Shown: piece after piece, positions 24,148-35,662 of the stretch
Position numbering within the stretch: position 1 is the first letter of the stretch
Layout: every line of letters begins with the position of its first letter
Source of the DNA: Forficula auricularia
Lineage: Eukaryota; Arthropoda; Insecta; Dermaptera; Forficulidae
Length of the DNA stretch: 64,000 bases
Assembly (NCBI GenBank): GCA_024734495.1
Contig: JALMQS010000102.1
Location: 11,056,640-11,120,639 of the forward strand
Direction: 5' to 3'
Translations under genes and position numbers: made by a program
The notes under the pieces: generated by a model
What the model saw: the letters and a program-made list of their open reading frames with translations, nothing else
Database searches by the model: none
What the model was told of the DNA's origin: nothing

Positions 24148-24904
24148 CATTGTCAGTATAAGCAGAATTCTATATAACTATTTGGCATTTGGGATCGATT
24201 TCCTTCTGCCCGGAAAACAAAATTATCTATGGTCGTGTCACAAAAGAAAATTATCTACGATATCTCGCAAAAATTATTCCGCTACCTACAATTTCTAAGT
24301 ATAATCTGGCAAATAAAAGATGTGTTGCCCCATCTAACCGATTTTTATTACTTGTAATCTTTAAATTTTCATCTTAAAAAATTTTTTGGTGTCAGGCAAT
24401 TTTGATCAAAACAAGAAATTAGCAACACTGAGTGGCTTTTTTCGAGGATTTACAAGAAAATCATTTCCAAGACGGGTTAAAACCACTGAAACACTGTATA
24501 AATTGTGTTTAAATTCAGGGACACTATATAAAAATAATAATAATTATAAATATTATATTCCTTTTGGAAGTTAGGCCGTAAATATTTCAAATTACACTCT
24601 TACTACTGAATTCTATCGAAATTTTCCAATTTTTACTAACTTTAAGGCTTGGTAGACTATATTAACACTCGAGTAGTTAAGTTCCAAAGAACTGTAGGAG
24701 TAGCTAAGGGTTAAATCCAGGTTTCAAAATATACACAATAATTTATATCTTATAATATGATGTTTGGCAGAAAAGAGAAAGAAGAGGTTCTATTAAAAAC
24801 TTGACCTGATCCAACGACAACACTACCAGTAATCTCCATAAGTATATAATTTATTATTAGTTAAACTTTTCTAAAAATCAATTAATATTAAGTAAAATGG
24901 TCAG
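24148..24904. other. AT-rich, nothing recognised
   Basis: Short open frames near 24189-24574 have AT-driven composition and no family resemblance. Confidence 0.3.
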
Positions 24905-25290
24905 TAATTTACGAGAGAGTGGGTTGCACCATCCTCGGTTATGCAAAGTTGAATGTCCATCGTTTAGCCGAGTGTCCTCCTGAGAGAGGATGCTTATTAA
25001 TAATGATCCAAGGGAAAGAAGCCATCAGCCACGTAACTCCGGTGCTCACTCGGACTGGACTGGACTGGAAGATGCTTGATGGTAGAAAGTGCATTCTCGT
25101 GGACCCCGGGGCTTTTCGATATAAATCAAATTAAAACCTTGCGAGAGATGCGTGATCGAAGACGACACGAAACAGGCGGAAGAAGACATTTGGGGCCATT
25201 TTTTCACCCGTTCTCATCCCGCCGGAGATTAACCTAAAATTGAATCGCTGAGGATTATTATTTAATTGGAAACAGTGAGGGAATGACGTT
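24905..25290. other. GC-richer island with a short open frame
   Basis: About 390 bases are markedly richer in G and C than their surroundings, with few homopolymer runs. A 71-codon plus-strand frame (24919-25134) begins MGCTILGYAKLNVHRL and is not recognised. It could be an exon or a conserved regulatory block. No strong splice sites are visible. Confidence 0.3.
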
Positions 25291-25365
25291 TACCTCGTAC
25301 TTTTTCTGTATACAGTAAGAACTATTAAGGAGATAGGTGTTGATTCTAGGTGAAACATTTTTATA

Positions 25366-25545
25366 TAATAATAAAAATTGGGTAAAATTGCGAGGTAGGT
25401 TTCACAACAAAATGAAATAAAACAAAAATGAGCTTAAAATTCGATATATTTCAGGTTTTTATTTTTCTCTGAGCTGAGAACCCGAAATATATCGAATTTT
25501 GTTGTGAACGTACATCGCGGTTTTACCCAATTTTTATTATGTATA
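25366..25545. mobile_element. Family A inverted-repeat element, copy 3
   Basis: Perfectly opposed arms ATAATAAAAATTGGGTAAAA and its complement enclose GAGGTAGGTTTCACAACAAA and a core. The core has AATTCGATATATTTC facing GAAATATATCGAATT. GAGAACCCGAAATATATC resembles the GAAA side of the hammerhead-like core, but the CTGANGA side is damaged. Confidence 0.65.
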
Positions 25546-26059
25546 CAGTAAGCTCGAGAGTTGGGTATGTGGAGTTTACGAAAATTTTAACATTTTTTTG
25601 TGGGCGCAATAACTCAAGATTGGAAGCTCAATGGAAATCAATTCTCCTTCCAAAATGTTTGTATTTTAAAGTCAAAGGGGTCATTATATTTTGTTTTTTC
25701 TCGTAAGTATCTAAACTTTTAGATAAAAATTCAGAAAAACAGAAAAAATCGAATCGTATTATAACTCCGGTACGAATATTCTTAGAAAATTTGTTCTAGT
25801 GTCAAAATGTTTCTATTTTCAAAATGAATAACTAATTAAATTTTGGATTTTCTAACTTTTAAAACAATTGCATAAAATCAGAAAAAAATCAAATCTTATA
25901 TTAATAAGACTTAATTTGGAAATTTTTAAATATTAATTATTACATAACATTTCCAGGATATATACTTAAGAAATGGCTCTCATTTTTTTTCTTTTGTAAA
26001 AACATAACACAGGTTATATCTATTATTTTTATAAAAAATTTTTAATTTAAAATTAGAAA
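25546..26059. other. AT-rich, nothing recognised
   Basis: No feature is seen. Confidence 0.3.
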
Positions 26060-26265
26060 AAATTTTTTAGGCTGATGATGACATTAATATATAAAGTGGT
26101 CGAAACGTCTCTATTGACAATAATTTTTTTAAAAAATAATACTTGTAACTTATTAATTAAAGGAATCGTAGGGAGTTGGACAAGACTTTAAATTAAATTA
26201 ATTATAAGTTTTGATTAAATATGCTATACGTTTCGTTGCTGTTTTGCAACTTCTTCAGTGGCTCA
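26060..26265. repeat. Opposed pair of hammerhead-like cores
   Basis: On the plus strand 26071-26105 reads CTGATGA, T, GAC...GTC hairpin and GAAACGTC. On the minus strand 26230-26262 reads CTGAAGA, A, a GTTGC/GCAAC hairpin and GAAACGTA. The two point at each other about 130 bases apart. Stem I can be drawn only weakly for the first. This may be a remnant of another ribozyme-bearing inverted-repeat family. Confidence 0.35.
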
Positions 26266-26524
26266 TTTATTAAACTTATTTGTCAGGATTTTTTACTACG
26301 AGAAAAAACAGTATTCTTTTTTCTATCACAATTCATTCAATTCATCAACTAACATAAAATATAAACCTTTTAAACAAATTAATTGTTTTTTGTCAAAAAA
26401 CTAAAAGAATCAAATTAAAAAAACAAAGGAATTTTTTTATTATTATTATTATGTACTAAGATGTCATTAAGAAGATTATTATACATAATAATCTTATTAT
26501 TATTTCTCTTATCAGTCAGGGAGG

Positions 26525-26792
26525 CAGAGGCGTAGCCACGGGGGGGGGGGGGGGGGGGGGGGTCAGAACCCCATCCCCAAAGAAAGAGCTCATGGGATGA
26601 AACCTTTTCTTATGGCAAACTAACCGTAATTAAATATATTTCATATGTTTAATCAAACTGTTACCAGACTGTTATTTTTTTATTTCTTGAAGTACCTTTT
26701 TGTTTTAATAAAAAAAAATTCCCACTAAATATTTTTTGTTTTGAGAATTAATTCCCCCCCCCCCCCCATAAAAACTTCTAGCTACGCCACTG
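26525..26792. mobile_element. hAT-like MITE with CAGNGGCGTAGC ends and G/C runs
   Basis: It begins CAGAGGCGTAGCCACG followed by a run of more than 20 G and ends AGCTACGCCACTG after a C run. The middle, with TATGGCAAACTAACCGTAAT, matches the copies at 37438-37644 (minus) and 37946-38204. The flanking octamers do not match, so the insertion footprint has decayed. Confidence 0.7.
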
Positions 26793-26805
26793 GTCAGATG
26801 TGTAG

Positions 26806-27100
26806 TTTTTGCCCTTTCGGAAATTGAACACGAGTGACAAAATTAGCAATCTTGGCCAGCCGTGTACTCTGTTTTTATTTTTTCTCTCTAATTATATTGT
26901 AGGTTTGTTGAAATCTAGATATGTGCATTAAATTGATTATTTCTAATTATATGTCAAAAAGGTTTTTATAACCCCCTCTCAGGAATCGAACCCGAATGCC
27001 AAAATTAGCAATCCTGGCCAATCGGCTACTCTGTGAGAGTTTTTTTATTTGTTCTCTCATTATATATGGATTTGTTATTAATTCGTTTAATTAAGTAAAA
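26806..27100 (-). repeat. Two tandem tRNA-like SINE copies
   Basis: On the minus strand, the unit at about 26960-27045 reads GAGTAGCCGATTGGCCAGGA (A box region) and GGGTTCGATTCC (B box). The unit at about 26806-26880 is a decayed version with CACGAGT in place of the B box. Both are followed by similar CTCTC and GGTTTGTT blocks. There is no acceptor-stem pairing, so these are not tRNA genes. Confidence 0.5.
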
Positions 27101-27634
27101 ATCATGATATGTGCATTAAACACGATAGAATAATTTTTTAGAGATTTCTGAAAACGTCTAGGTATTTATAAGAATGTGGATTCGACCGAAAAATGATTTT
27201 CGAAATATAGTTCGTGACGGGTTTTAATTAAGTAAACGACTTTTCCTGTTATTTGATAATACTACTAACAGCTAATCTGTAAGACAGATGGTTGATATGT
27301 TTACATAGAAAAAAATATTAATAATATGTAAAATATTCCGAGTAGCCATAAGGATCGTAGAGAAGGCGGTCGGCGTCTGTCTAATTCTAATAAGCATGCC
27401 TGGCGATTATCGACTACCGTCCGTCCGTCCATTTCCACATCCCATATCTCTCTCTCATCGAAGAAAAAAATTCATTTGAATGAAATTTATAATATTTAAT
27501 ATAAAAAAATACCAAATCGTTTAAAAAATTAAAAGTGAAGAGAAAATATTTTTATAAAGTGTAAGAGCTTATGAATAATGATGGGAATAGATACAGATCG
27601 GAAATATATTCACAAAAATAATTTTTAAGAAAAA
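27101..27634. other. Unassigned, with a GC-richer patch
   Basis: A patch at 27345-27450, ending in a short CCGT run, is richer in G and C but contains no frame. The rest is AT-rich. Confidence 0.3.
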
Positions 27635-28390
27635 ATAAAAACCGACTTCAAAAAATTAAATGCAACAAATAAAATACACTAAAAGGTATAAAATAATTAT
27701 TATCTTATTTAGTTACAACTAAACGACGAAATATTAACATGAAATTACTTTTTGAAGTCGGTACCAAACAAACTATACCTATAAGCGAGCGTACCCGCCA
27801 AACGTACTAAGTAAGATCCGTCGAGTGCGATTCATAAAATATATATGTTTGGCACCGACTTCAAAAAGTAATTTCATGTAAATATTTCGTCATTTAGTTG
27901 TAACTAAATAAGAAAATTATTTTATACATTTTAGTGTATTTTATTTGATTTTTAAGTTATTATTATTTTATTTGTTGCATTTAATTTTTTGAAGTCGGTT
28001 TTTATTTTTTCTTAAAAATTATTTTTATTTTTCTCTTTTTAGTGATGTTATTAATAGTGATCATATCATCAGAACTTGACCAAATTAATATGACACCATC
28101 CCTAAGACACCCCCTTTCGGATAAAAAAGAACCATCGAAATCAGCTCATAAACAAAGAGGTTAGGTCTAAACAAACCTAATAAAAACGGTCTAATACCTA
28201 TGAAAAAAAAAAACGAAAAAAAAATGGGACCAATCGGAAGCTAGACTGGACCCAATGCAAATTTTTTTTTTCAAAATCGGTTGACAATTGGCGGAGATAT
28301 GAGGTAACATAGGTACAAAAATAAAAAAAATAAAAATTCAGTCGAATAGAGAACCTCCTCCTTTTTTGATGTCGGTTAAAAAATAAGTTC
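27635..28390. mobile_element. Family F element with 390-bp foldback, copy 2
   Basis: The left end is AAAAACCGACTTCAAAAAAT. A near-perfect foldback (27641-28015) follows, then TCAGAACTTGACCAAATTAA, and the end is TTTTTTGATGTCGGTTAAAA. The outer ends are inverted copies of ACCGAC(T/A)TCAAAAA. The foldback arms also repeat that block, giving four copies in one element. It is better preserved than the copy at 10.7 kb. Confidence 0.65.
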
Positions 28391-28509
28391 AATTTAAATC
28401 GAAACTACTCCGAAGGTGAATATTGAATAAAAACAAATCGAAAATCATGTTAAATTAAGGAGTTTTTTTTTATAAAATAACTACCAATTTTTTTTAAACA
28501 ATCTACAAC

Positions 28510-28665
28510 TTTTCCGCGTGTATTTCAGAAAACCCCAATTGTATTTCAGAAATCTCACTTCACTTTCAGAAAACCTCAATTGTATTTCAGAAAATGTCAA
28601 TTGTTTAGTTAGATATTTTTATGTTTATTTTCTGAAATACAATAGAGGTTTTCTAATATTACAAT
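28510..28665. repeat. Short degenerate repeats of GTATTTCAGAAAACC
   Basis: Four loosely spaced copies of TATTTCAGAAAACCTCAATT-like units lie on the plus strand and one inverted copy at about 28625-28660. The cluster is local and non-coding. Confidence 0.55.
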
Positions 28666-30324
28666 TAGTCTAAGCGCTAGTGAACATTTTTAACGATTAT
28701 TTCAGAATGCAAATAACAAATCCCATACTGTAGTGTGATCAGTACACACACCGAAAGTAAAATTCTTACTCGCCGAATTGAGTCGTTTTTAGGGGTAAAT
28801 GACCACTAAAGATGTCAATAATATTGTAAAATTAAGAATGGTTAAATTTGATTTCAGGACATTCCCAATGATAATATTTACTATTTTATACGAAAGGCAG
28901 AACCATAGCCCAGTCGCTAAGGAGTGATTGAACCCTCCCCCCTTCCCAATGTGTCAGATATACATAAAGATTCTAGCCTTGTAGAGGAGAGGTGGCATGA
29001 AAGCGACATTTTTGCTGTGGAGGCTCTAGCAAATAAATAGTATAACATTTTAAAGAGGTAAAAATAGAATTAAAGTCTTCAATTTATTGGCTATCGAAAT
29101 AAATACAATAAAACACATTCAATTGTTCTTACTACTATATTTTCGCATTAAAAAAAAAAAAAAAAGTATTTTGTCCCTTTCAAAAATTGGTTGTATTGAA
29201 AGGGACACGATCATTTATGAAATGGACAGCGCGTTAATATACGGAAATCACCTTAAACTTTGTTACACACATACTAAATATTAGGAACCACGTATATAAT
29301 TAACTATTTTTATTTTAAAATCACATCTTTGAAAGTAATTAATAGCATATTGGTCTTAAATTTCTCATCTTAAAAGATAATTAACGTGGAAATAAACATT
29401 TACCTTCATATAATTAAAAAACAAAACCATTATAGTTATTTTAATAGTAATAATTCTTTTTTAAAATAATTGTTTTTTATATATTGGAAAAACTAACAAT
29501 AACAATTTTTTATGAAATACTAGTCATGAAATGAACGACCCTTTCATAACAATCAAACACAAATTAAAAACATGACCACAAAATCTACAATTCTAAAAGA
29601 AATTATACTGATCTTTTTACTTTATTTTTCTTGTATCATCATGTATATCACCAATTATAAACAACGCTAAACTGTTTAATTAACAGTTTACAGTACTGGA
29701 AAAAACGTTTCTAAAGAAGAGCCAAAAAAATAATTTGGTACACGATTACAAACACATGCAGGTCACCGGCATCCTTGAAATGAACAGAAGGGTGAAGTAA
29801 GATGTCAATGTATGTTATGTACTTTGGGGTATCCACAGAACAAAAATAATCTCGTTCCGAGACGACCTTTATTTATTATTAATTAATATTATTTGAATAT
29901 TCCCTTTCAATACGTGTTCCTTTAATGCCACTTCTCTCCTACGCACCATACGCCTAGATATAGACAATCAATTCGTCATCTCTTATTCAAAGCTGCGTAA
30001 GATCTAGGCTCTATCGTAAAGTACTTAAATTGTTTTTTAGAGTTCATCAATAGAAGTCAACAAAACATGCCTGCCGGGTTGGCCAAAGTATTAAATTCAT
30101 TATTATTACTATTTGTTTATTTATTTATTATAAGGAAATTCAATTTAAAAAATCATTTGGCAATGCATTTTTCCTTATTAAAATTATTTAAAATAACATG
30201 TAAACACAAAAGATGTCTAGAATTAAAATCTTTGAAATTTATTAATACGTTCCTGTAGAATAGAAATCAACTGGTGTGTTCACGACACAACTTTCACACA
30301 ATTTTCATTTATTTGAAGTCATTG
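28666..30324. other. AT-rich, nothing recognised
   Basis: Short frames at 29087-29284 and 30067-30258 are dominated by A/T codons and match nothing known to me. Confidence 0.3.
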
Positions 30325-30498
30325 CGACACTACTAATTTACACCCCCTTCCTTTATTTAGATTTTTTTGATTTTCTCAAAAAGGGTCTAACGATTTTTCT
30401 AAAAATTACTCTATTTATCAAGTGTCATGCGTTAATAGTTGGGTTAAATTTATTATCCGATTGAATTAAAGGAAGGGGTTGTAAATTAGTAGTGTCGT
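30325..30498. repeat. Inverted repeat with 30-base arms
   Basis: CGACACTACTAATTTACACC at the left faces GTAAATTAGTAGTGTCG at the right, with CCCCTTCCTTTA and TAAAGGAAGGGG also pairing. The loop is about 110 bases. No transposon class is evident. Confidence 0.6.
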
Positions 30499-30865
30499 AA
30501 AATAAATATTTTAATCGTTCATATCTCCTCTTCGGAAAATCGCAGAGCCTTAAAATTTGAAACTTAAGCAATCTAGAGGCGACAAGAAGTATAGCAAGAT
30601 TTTGGCTAAAATTGAAAAACCGGAAGTTGGTGTTTACGTACGTAAGAATTCACCCCCTCTGCGTTTCGCAACCTTAAGTCTCAGAGATACGAAATTCGAA
30701 ACTTAAGCTTGAAATAGGCTAGAAGGAGTACATCAAGCTTTTGGTTGAAATCGGAAGACCGGAAGTGGAAATTTACATGAAAGATTTTTCGTTTTTTTTT
30801 TATTTTCTCAAAAGCTGCTCTAACGATTTTTTTAAAAATTAATCTATTTATCAAGTGTCAAGACA
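30355..30865 (+). repeat. Diverged direct duplications
   Basis: GATTTTCTCAAAAAGGGTCT and TCTATTTATCAAGTGTCA at 30367-30430 recur at about 30800-30862. A second pair contains GAAACTTAAGC, then GCTAGAAGGAGTACATCAAG or its variant, and CCGGAAGT, at about 30555-30635 and 30690-30760. The region is a decayed block of about 130-bp related modules. Confidence 0.5.
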
Positions 30866-32146
30866 ATAAACCGGGAAAGTCTCGATTTTAATGTCAAATC
30901 ACACCGTTCCGTCAGTTTGTAATTTTATCTCGATCTGACTCAGAAGATATGATAAATAAATAAATGAGTAAAGATTTTCTAAAAAGCTGCAATCATATTT
31001 TTTTTTTTTTTTTTTTTGAAAATATTAAAAGTGATTTTTTCGGCTATATAAAATAAATCTTCAAGTGGTATATATCTGCATGTACACGAGTCTTCTAACG
31101 CTAGTAAATTCGACTGACGCCAGGAAAAGAACATTATAATTTTATGTATCACCTCACAGGGTCATGTTTTTGGTTAAGGGCTAATAAAATTTATCCTTTT
31201 TTTCATCTTTCTAACATATAGCGTTCAATGTTCACTGTCAAAAAATTGCCAACGTCTTTATTTTATGGAAAAACTTGCCATAGTATTCACCTTTTTCTCT
31301 AATTTAAATCTAAAAATGATAAAATATCATTCTTTATCACTATATCCTATTTGTTATTAATAAATATAAATAAAAATGAAACAAATATTTATTAGTATTA
31401 AAAGATTAACTAAATTTCTAAAATTTATCTTAGCTATTAATAAAATTTATTAATTTAAAAAATTTTGAAAAAATATCTTCTTTAAAAAAAAAAATGGAAA
31501 TAAAAAAAATAAAAAAATACGAAGAGGAAGAGAGGTTAATGTTTTATGGATCACCTCTTGGATGGAATTTATTATTTTGTTCAATGTCTAGACAGCTTCT
31601 TGATTTGGAACGTTATGGCTATTCACGCAATTGAGTAAACGTTGCGTGAGAAGTCGGAAGAATCTCTAAGCATTCTATTCGAAATTCTAATCAACAGGGA
31701 AATTTAATTAATTAGAAAAGAATGGTTGACGTTGAGGAAGGAAAGAAAAAGAAACCAAATATAGACCACGTGTGGTTAGAAACAGGTCGGTCGGTACCCT
31801 CTTACCCAGTTGGTAGCTTTTTCAAAATCAGAGTGAATTTTAATAAATTAAATGATATCACTAATAAATCTAACAAAATTAAATCTTGTTCTTGTAGAAG
31901 TCGAAACAGGTGAAAATTCTACTAAATGGATACAAATATATTCTTACACGCATGAGCTTCTGATTAATTTTATATTTTACTACCTATATACATTATACAC
32001 GTATTAAAAATTAGGGTTAATTCAATATGGTATAATTTTAATCGGAGAATTATACTAAACTAATAGAAATAAAATTATAAAAAAATTATACACATAAATC
32101 CATTTCTTCCTTATCATTAACAAATAACGAATTTGATCTCACTTTG
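30866..32146. other. AT-rich, one weak coding candidate
   Basis: A start at 31722 opens MVDVEEGKKKKPNIDHVWLE with a fair Kozak context, but the frame soon becomes AT-rich and no clear donor follows. A T run lies at about 30997-31017. Nothing else is seen. Confidence 0.25.
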
Positions 32147-32226
32147 GGGAAACTGAGAATTCAGATACGCTATCTGGTGGTCAAAATTGAAACTAGCCAC
32201 AGTAGGTCAAAAAATAAAGCCATTCC
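32147..32226 (+). repeat. Dispersed repeat W, copy 1
   Basis: GGGGAAACTGAGAATTCAGA, TACGCTATCTGGTGGTCAAA and ATTGAAACTAGCCAC recur in the same order at about 45925-45992 and 46028-46095. Confidence 0.6.
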
Positions 32227-32663
32227 CCAACCAAGATTCCTAATTAATATAAGGCACCTATATTGAAAAGACTAGAGTGATTTGAATACGTTGAGTACTT
32301 TGAATTAAGTTTACTCAGAACAATTTTCAAAAATTCAAAATATCTCAATAAATTCAGGAGAAGTCAACGGGAAACCATTTCACAAGAAACTAACAATGTA
32401 GAGGATTATCTTCATAATGGTAATCCCTAAAGCTCACATTTGAGTATGACACTCGAAGAACTAGTATTTTGGAAAATATGAAGAACGGGACTCTCGTTAT
32501 GCAAGCCCGACTCGCACTTTGTCGGTTTTTTTCTTAAATTGAATCTATAGAAAATTTTCTTTAAAAAATTTAAAAAATGATTGGATTAAATTAGAAATTT
32601 AATTAAAATTTTCTAATGAATTTTTTGCTTATTTTTGGCTTCTAATTCTGAACTAATATTTAG

Positions 32664-32912
32664 AATATGTTTTTTTTTTATAATGATATTAATACAAAAA
32701 GATACAACCTCTGTAGTGCACAGTGGACACTTGTATCGTGAAAAAAGAAGATATTTCAGGGATTGGGACAGAGTTGAGAGTATCTGTGGATGTGGGTTTT
32801 GGAAGACTAAATGTAATATGTAGCTGGGAAAACGGCAGGGCAAGAGAGTTCCAGAATCTAGAAGTCATAGGGATAAACGCATTGGCAAATCCGTTTGTTC
32901 GGTAAGTATCCA
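32664..32912 (-). pseudogene. LINE ORF2 C-terminus and tail, minus strand
   Basis: The minus strand reads RTNGFANAFIPMTSRFWNSL, directly comparable to the LINE at 8.3 kb. A short 3' region and an A run at about 32669-32677 follow. The upstream part of the ORF is missing at the junction with the mariner remnant. Confidence 0.75.
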
Positions 32913-32936
32913 ATTTAAGCGCAGAGGATGGAGACT

Positions 32937-33503
32937 GGCGATGAAAAATGGGTTACCTACGAGAACAAAAGGCAAAAAAGATCGTAGTCCAAAAGCGATG
33001 AGGCGGCCCAAACGATCGCCAAGCCCGGGTTAACGGCCAAGATGGTTTTACTGTGTGTTTGGTGGGATTGGAAGGAAATCACCCAGTATGAAGTGCTCCC
33101 ATCGGGCCAATCACTCAATTAGGACCAATTCTGTCAACAACTGACCAGATTGAAGCAGGCGATCGACGAGAAGCTGCCTGAATTGGCCAATAGGAAGGGT
33201 GTTGTGTTCCATCAAGTGGACGCCAGGCCGCACACATCGTTAACGACGCGCCAGAAGCTCCGATAGCTTGGATGGGAGGTTATATCGCACCCACCGTATA
33301 CTCCAGACCTGGCACCAAGCGATTATCACCTTTTTAAGCATTTGCAAAATTTTCTTTACAAAACTGGCCTCAAGGGAGGATTGTGAAGATGAGCTGGTCA
33401 AGTTTTCATCAATAGGGACGAGGACTTCTTCAACCCCGAAATTATGAGATTCACTTCAAAAAGTAGAAAAGTTGTCGAACAAAATGGAGCATATTTGATC
33501 TAA
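32937..33503 (+). pseudogene. mariner transposase, 5'-truncated with stops
   Basis: One frame of 188 codons from GDEKWVTYENKRQKR (first catalytic Asp, codon 32940-32942) to a TAA at 33501 shows the mariner DDE/D layout. It includes VVFHQVDARPHTS, where the second catalytic Asp is replaced (normally HQDNARPH), and PPYTPDLAPSDYHLF with the third Asp intact, ending VVEQNGAYLI. At least five in-frame stops occur. The helix-turn-helix half is absent. A TIR-like TTTTGACAAACCTG lies at about 33549 and 33596. It is inactive. Confidence 0.9.
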
Positions 33504-33612
33504 ATCGGAAAATCTTTACTTGGTTAATTTTGTCGTCGAAATAAAGATTTTGACAAACCTGTAAAAAGGCACAGAACTTTTTAGTTCACCTATTATTTTG
33601 ACAAACCTGTAA
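33504..33612. repeat. Mariner 3' end region
   Basis: TTTTGACAAACCTGTAAAA appears twice, at about 33549 and 33596, separated by an insert. These are probably the right terminus and a duplicate of it. Confidence 0.4.
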
Positions 33613-33775
33613 AATGATAAGAACATATAAATAAAAATAATGAATAAATAAGATTAAATTTATCCACCGAAATATTAGTTTTGACCGGTACTTTATCTAT
33701 AGGTAAATATTATTTCACAAATTAATTTTTACATAGAATAATAATAATATTAATTAATTATTTCTTTTTTTACAG

Positions 33776-33813
33776 ACAATATACTTAACGGGATGGAGTC
33801 AGTAACTTCAACA
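33776..33813 (+). CDS. Candidate short start exon, unrecognised gene
   Basis: A polypyrimidine tract and TTTTTTACAG end at 33775. Thirty-eight bases follow, then a consensus donor GTAAGT at 33814. The exon contains an ATG at about 33793 in a good context (GGGATGG), opening MESVTST. Acceptor, start and donor in the right order and spacing are suggestive, but short sites of this kind also arise by chance in AT-rich DNA. No downstream exon was identified. Confidence 0.3.
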
Positions 33814-34747
33814 GTAAGTTTCCTTTCAATTTAACAATTTTTTTTTTACCATCAGTAGTTCCCCATTTTGGTTGCTGAAACTTTTAAATGATAGTATATT
33901 TTCACTATTATAAAAAATAAAAACATAAAATTGTAAGGGAAAGTAAAAATTGGTTAATTTGAAAAAAATAATTAGGTCGCCTATGGTGGGTGATACCTAA
34001 ACCTAATGATTGTTATTATTTAATGAAAGCGAAGAAGAACGCGTGTTGTCCCTGAAGGCATACACGATGATGCTGATGATGATGAACTCGCAGGGCGATT
34101 AGGAAGCCAGCAAGTGTCATTGTATATTTAGTGGTTAATTAATGATAGATCCGCAAACGGATCCTCTAGGCCGATCGCAGAGGTGAAAGGGGTTCTAGGC
34201 ATTCACCTCCAGGCCATCAATGATTTATCTCCCGTGGATAAATAAAATATTTAGAATATCATTAGGCCAATGATAAAATTTAAATTGAACAAAATAATGA
34301 AATAATGAGAGTCATTTATACAATATGCGATCCTTTATTATTTATTACATCCCCTCTCCCTCATAACCCAGTCAAATGAAATTTTCAATTAATTAAGATA
34401 AAATAAAAAATGAAGAAGGGACAAATTATCATAAATTATACAATCTAAAGTAATTATATTAATAGATTTAAAAGATAGTCTTTGCTTGTACATCGAAAAC
34501 AGTGGCGTATATGGATTGTAGCAGATTGGCTGTCCCCATTTATTCACTTAAATAAAGATGATCATCAGCTTTTTTTTTATTTTTTAATAAACCTGCTGCT
34601 GATTCTATCACTGATTTTTGAAATAAATTTTAAAATACATACTGTTTTAGAAATATTTAATTTCAAAAAAATGTGAAATTTTTTTAAAGAATACTATATA
34701 TAAGAGCCTAGATTAATTTGTAACAACGCTGAGAGAATTTTCTTTAA
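33814..34747. other. Unassigned, with a GC-richer patch
   Basis: The patch 33975-34240 is richer in G and C and holds a GATGATGCTGATGATGATGA run, but no frame or known element is recognised. The rest is AT-rich. Confidence 0.3.
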
Positions 34748-34820
34748 AAAAATTACCCTCTTGTCTAGAATCGAACCGACGAACTCTTGAACTAAGGGCA
34801 TCATCTCTAGCCATTACACC
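34748..34820 (-). repeat. tRNA-like SINE head
   Basis: The minus strand reads TTGGTGTAATGGCTAGAGAT (A-box region), then GAGTTCGTCGGTTCGATTC (B box). No acceptor stem forms, and an unrelated tail with CTCTCAGCGTTGTTACAAAT follows. It is a SINE head rather than a tRNA gene. Confidence 0.5.
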
Positions 34821-35311
34821 AATGTAACATTAATATTTATATCTTGATTTCTGTAACTAAAACTACATATTTTTGATTTAGACTTTGTGTCGAGATAATA
34901 TTGTATTCATTTGAACTCGAATGAAAATGAAAAAACACCAATAGATTTTAAATTAAGAAACATTAAATATATATTAATTAACGATGAAAATTTGAAATAT
35001 AATTGTCAGCTCGGATTTTAAACTGATGGCTCAAATCGATTTTCATTAACCAGGCAAATTTGAAATATAATTGTAATTTGGACTCGAATTTTGAAATGAA
35101 AGACTCCAATTCATTTTAATTTAAGAAACATTAAATATATTGATAATTATTCGCACGCACGAAAAGCTCGTCTAAGATAATTTACCCTTTCTGGAAATTT
35201 TAGTGATATGGAAACTTTTTTATTTTTTCAAGTCAATGGCTTGTTTGTTTAAGTTATAAAGTTAAAGCTTGGTACATAGGTGGAGTTTATTAAGGGGGTT
35301 CGTGACTGTTT
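34821..35311. other. AT-rich, weak local duplication
   Basis: TTTGAAATATAATTGT occurs twice at about 34992 and 35050, with ATTAAATATAT blocks around both. Otherwise nothing is seen. Confidence 0.35.
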
Positions 35312-35662
35312 ATCATTTTTATAAGAAAATTCTCAAATTTTTACCATCGAATCATTGATGTATTAAATATTTATTCCAGAAATTTGAAGTTGATCGTCTG
35401 TCCCATTACCGAGAAATAAATTATTGGAAACTGTCCTTTTAACATGGAAGTAAATGGACTGAGTTTTTAAAAGTGCTATAACTTCTATACAAATTATACC
35501 ATTTTGAACAAATTTATACAGATAAATAATTCATTATGATTTATGAATCGAATGATACATTTTATTTGATTGACATTATAGTTAATTAGTTATTAATTAA
35601 TAAAGTAAAGGGTGTGTAGTTTCACAGTGAATGAAATAAAACTCAAAGAGAGTTTGTATAAA

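Noticed and set aside
29087..30464. Three open frames of about 60 codons
   Set aside because: They are composed of Leu, Ile, Phe, Lys and Asn codons expected from AT-rich DNA and lack splice or start signals.
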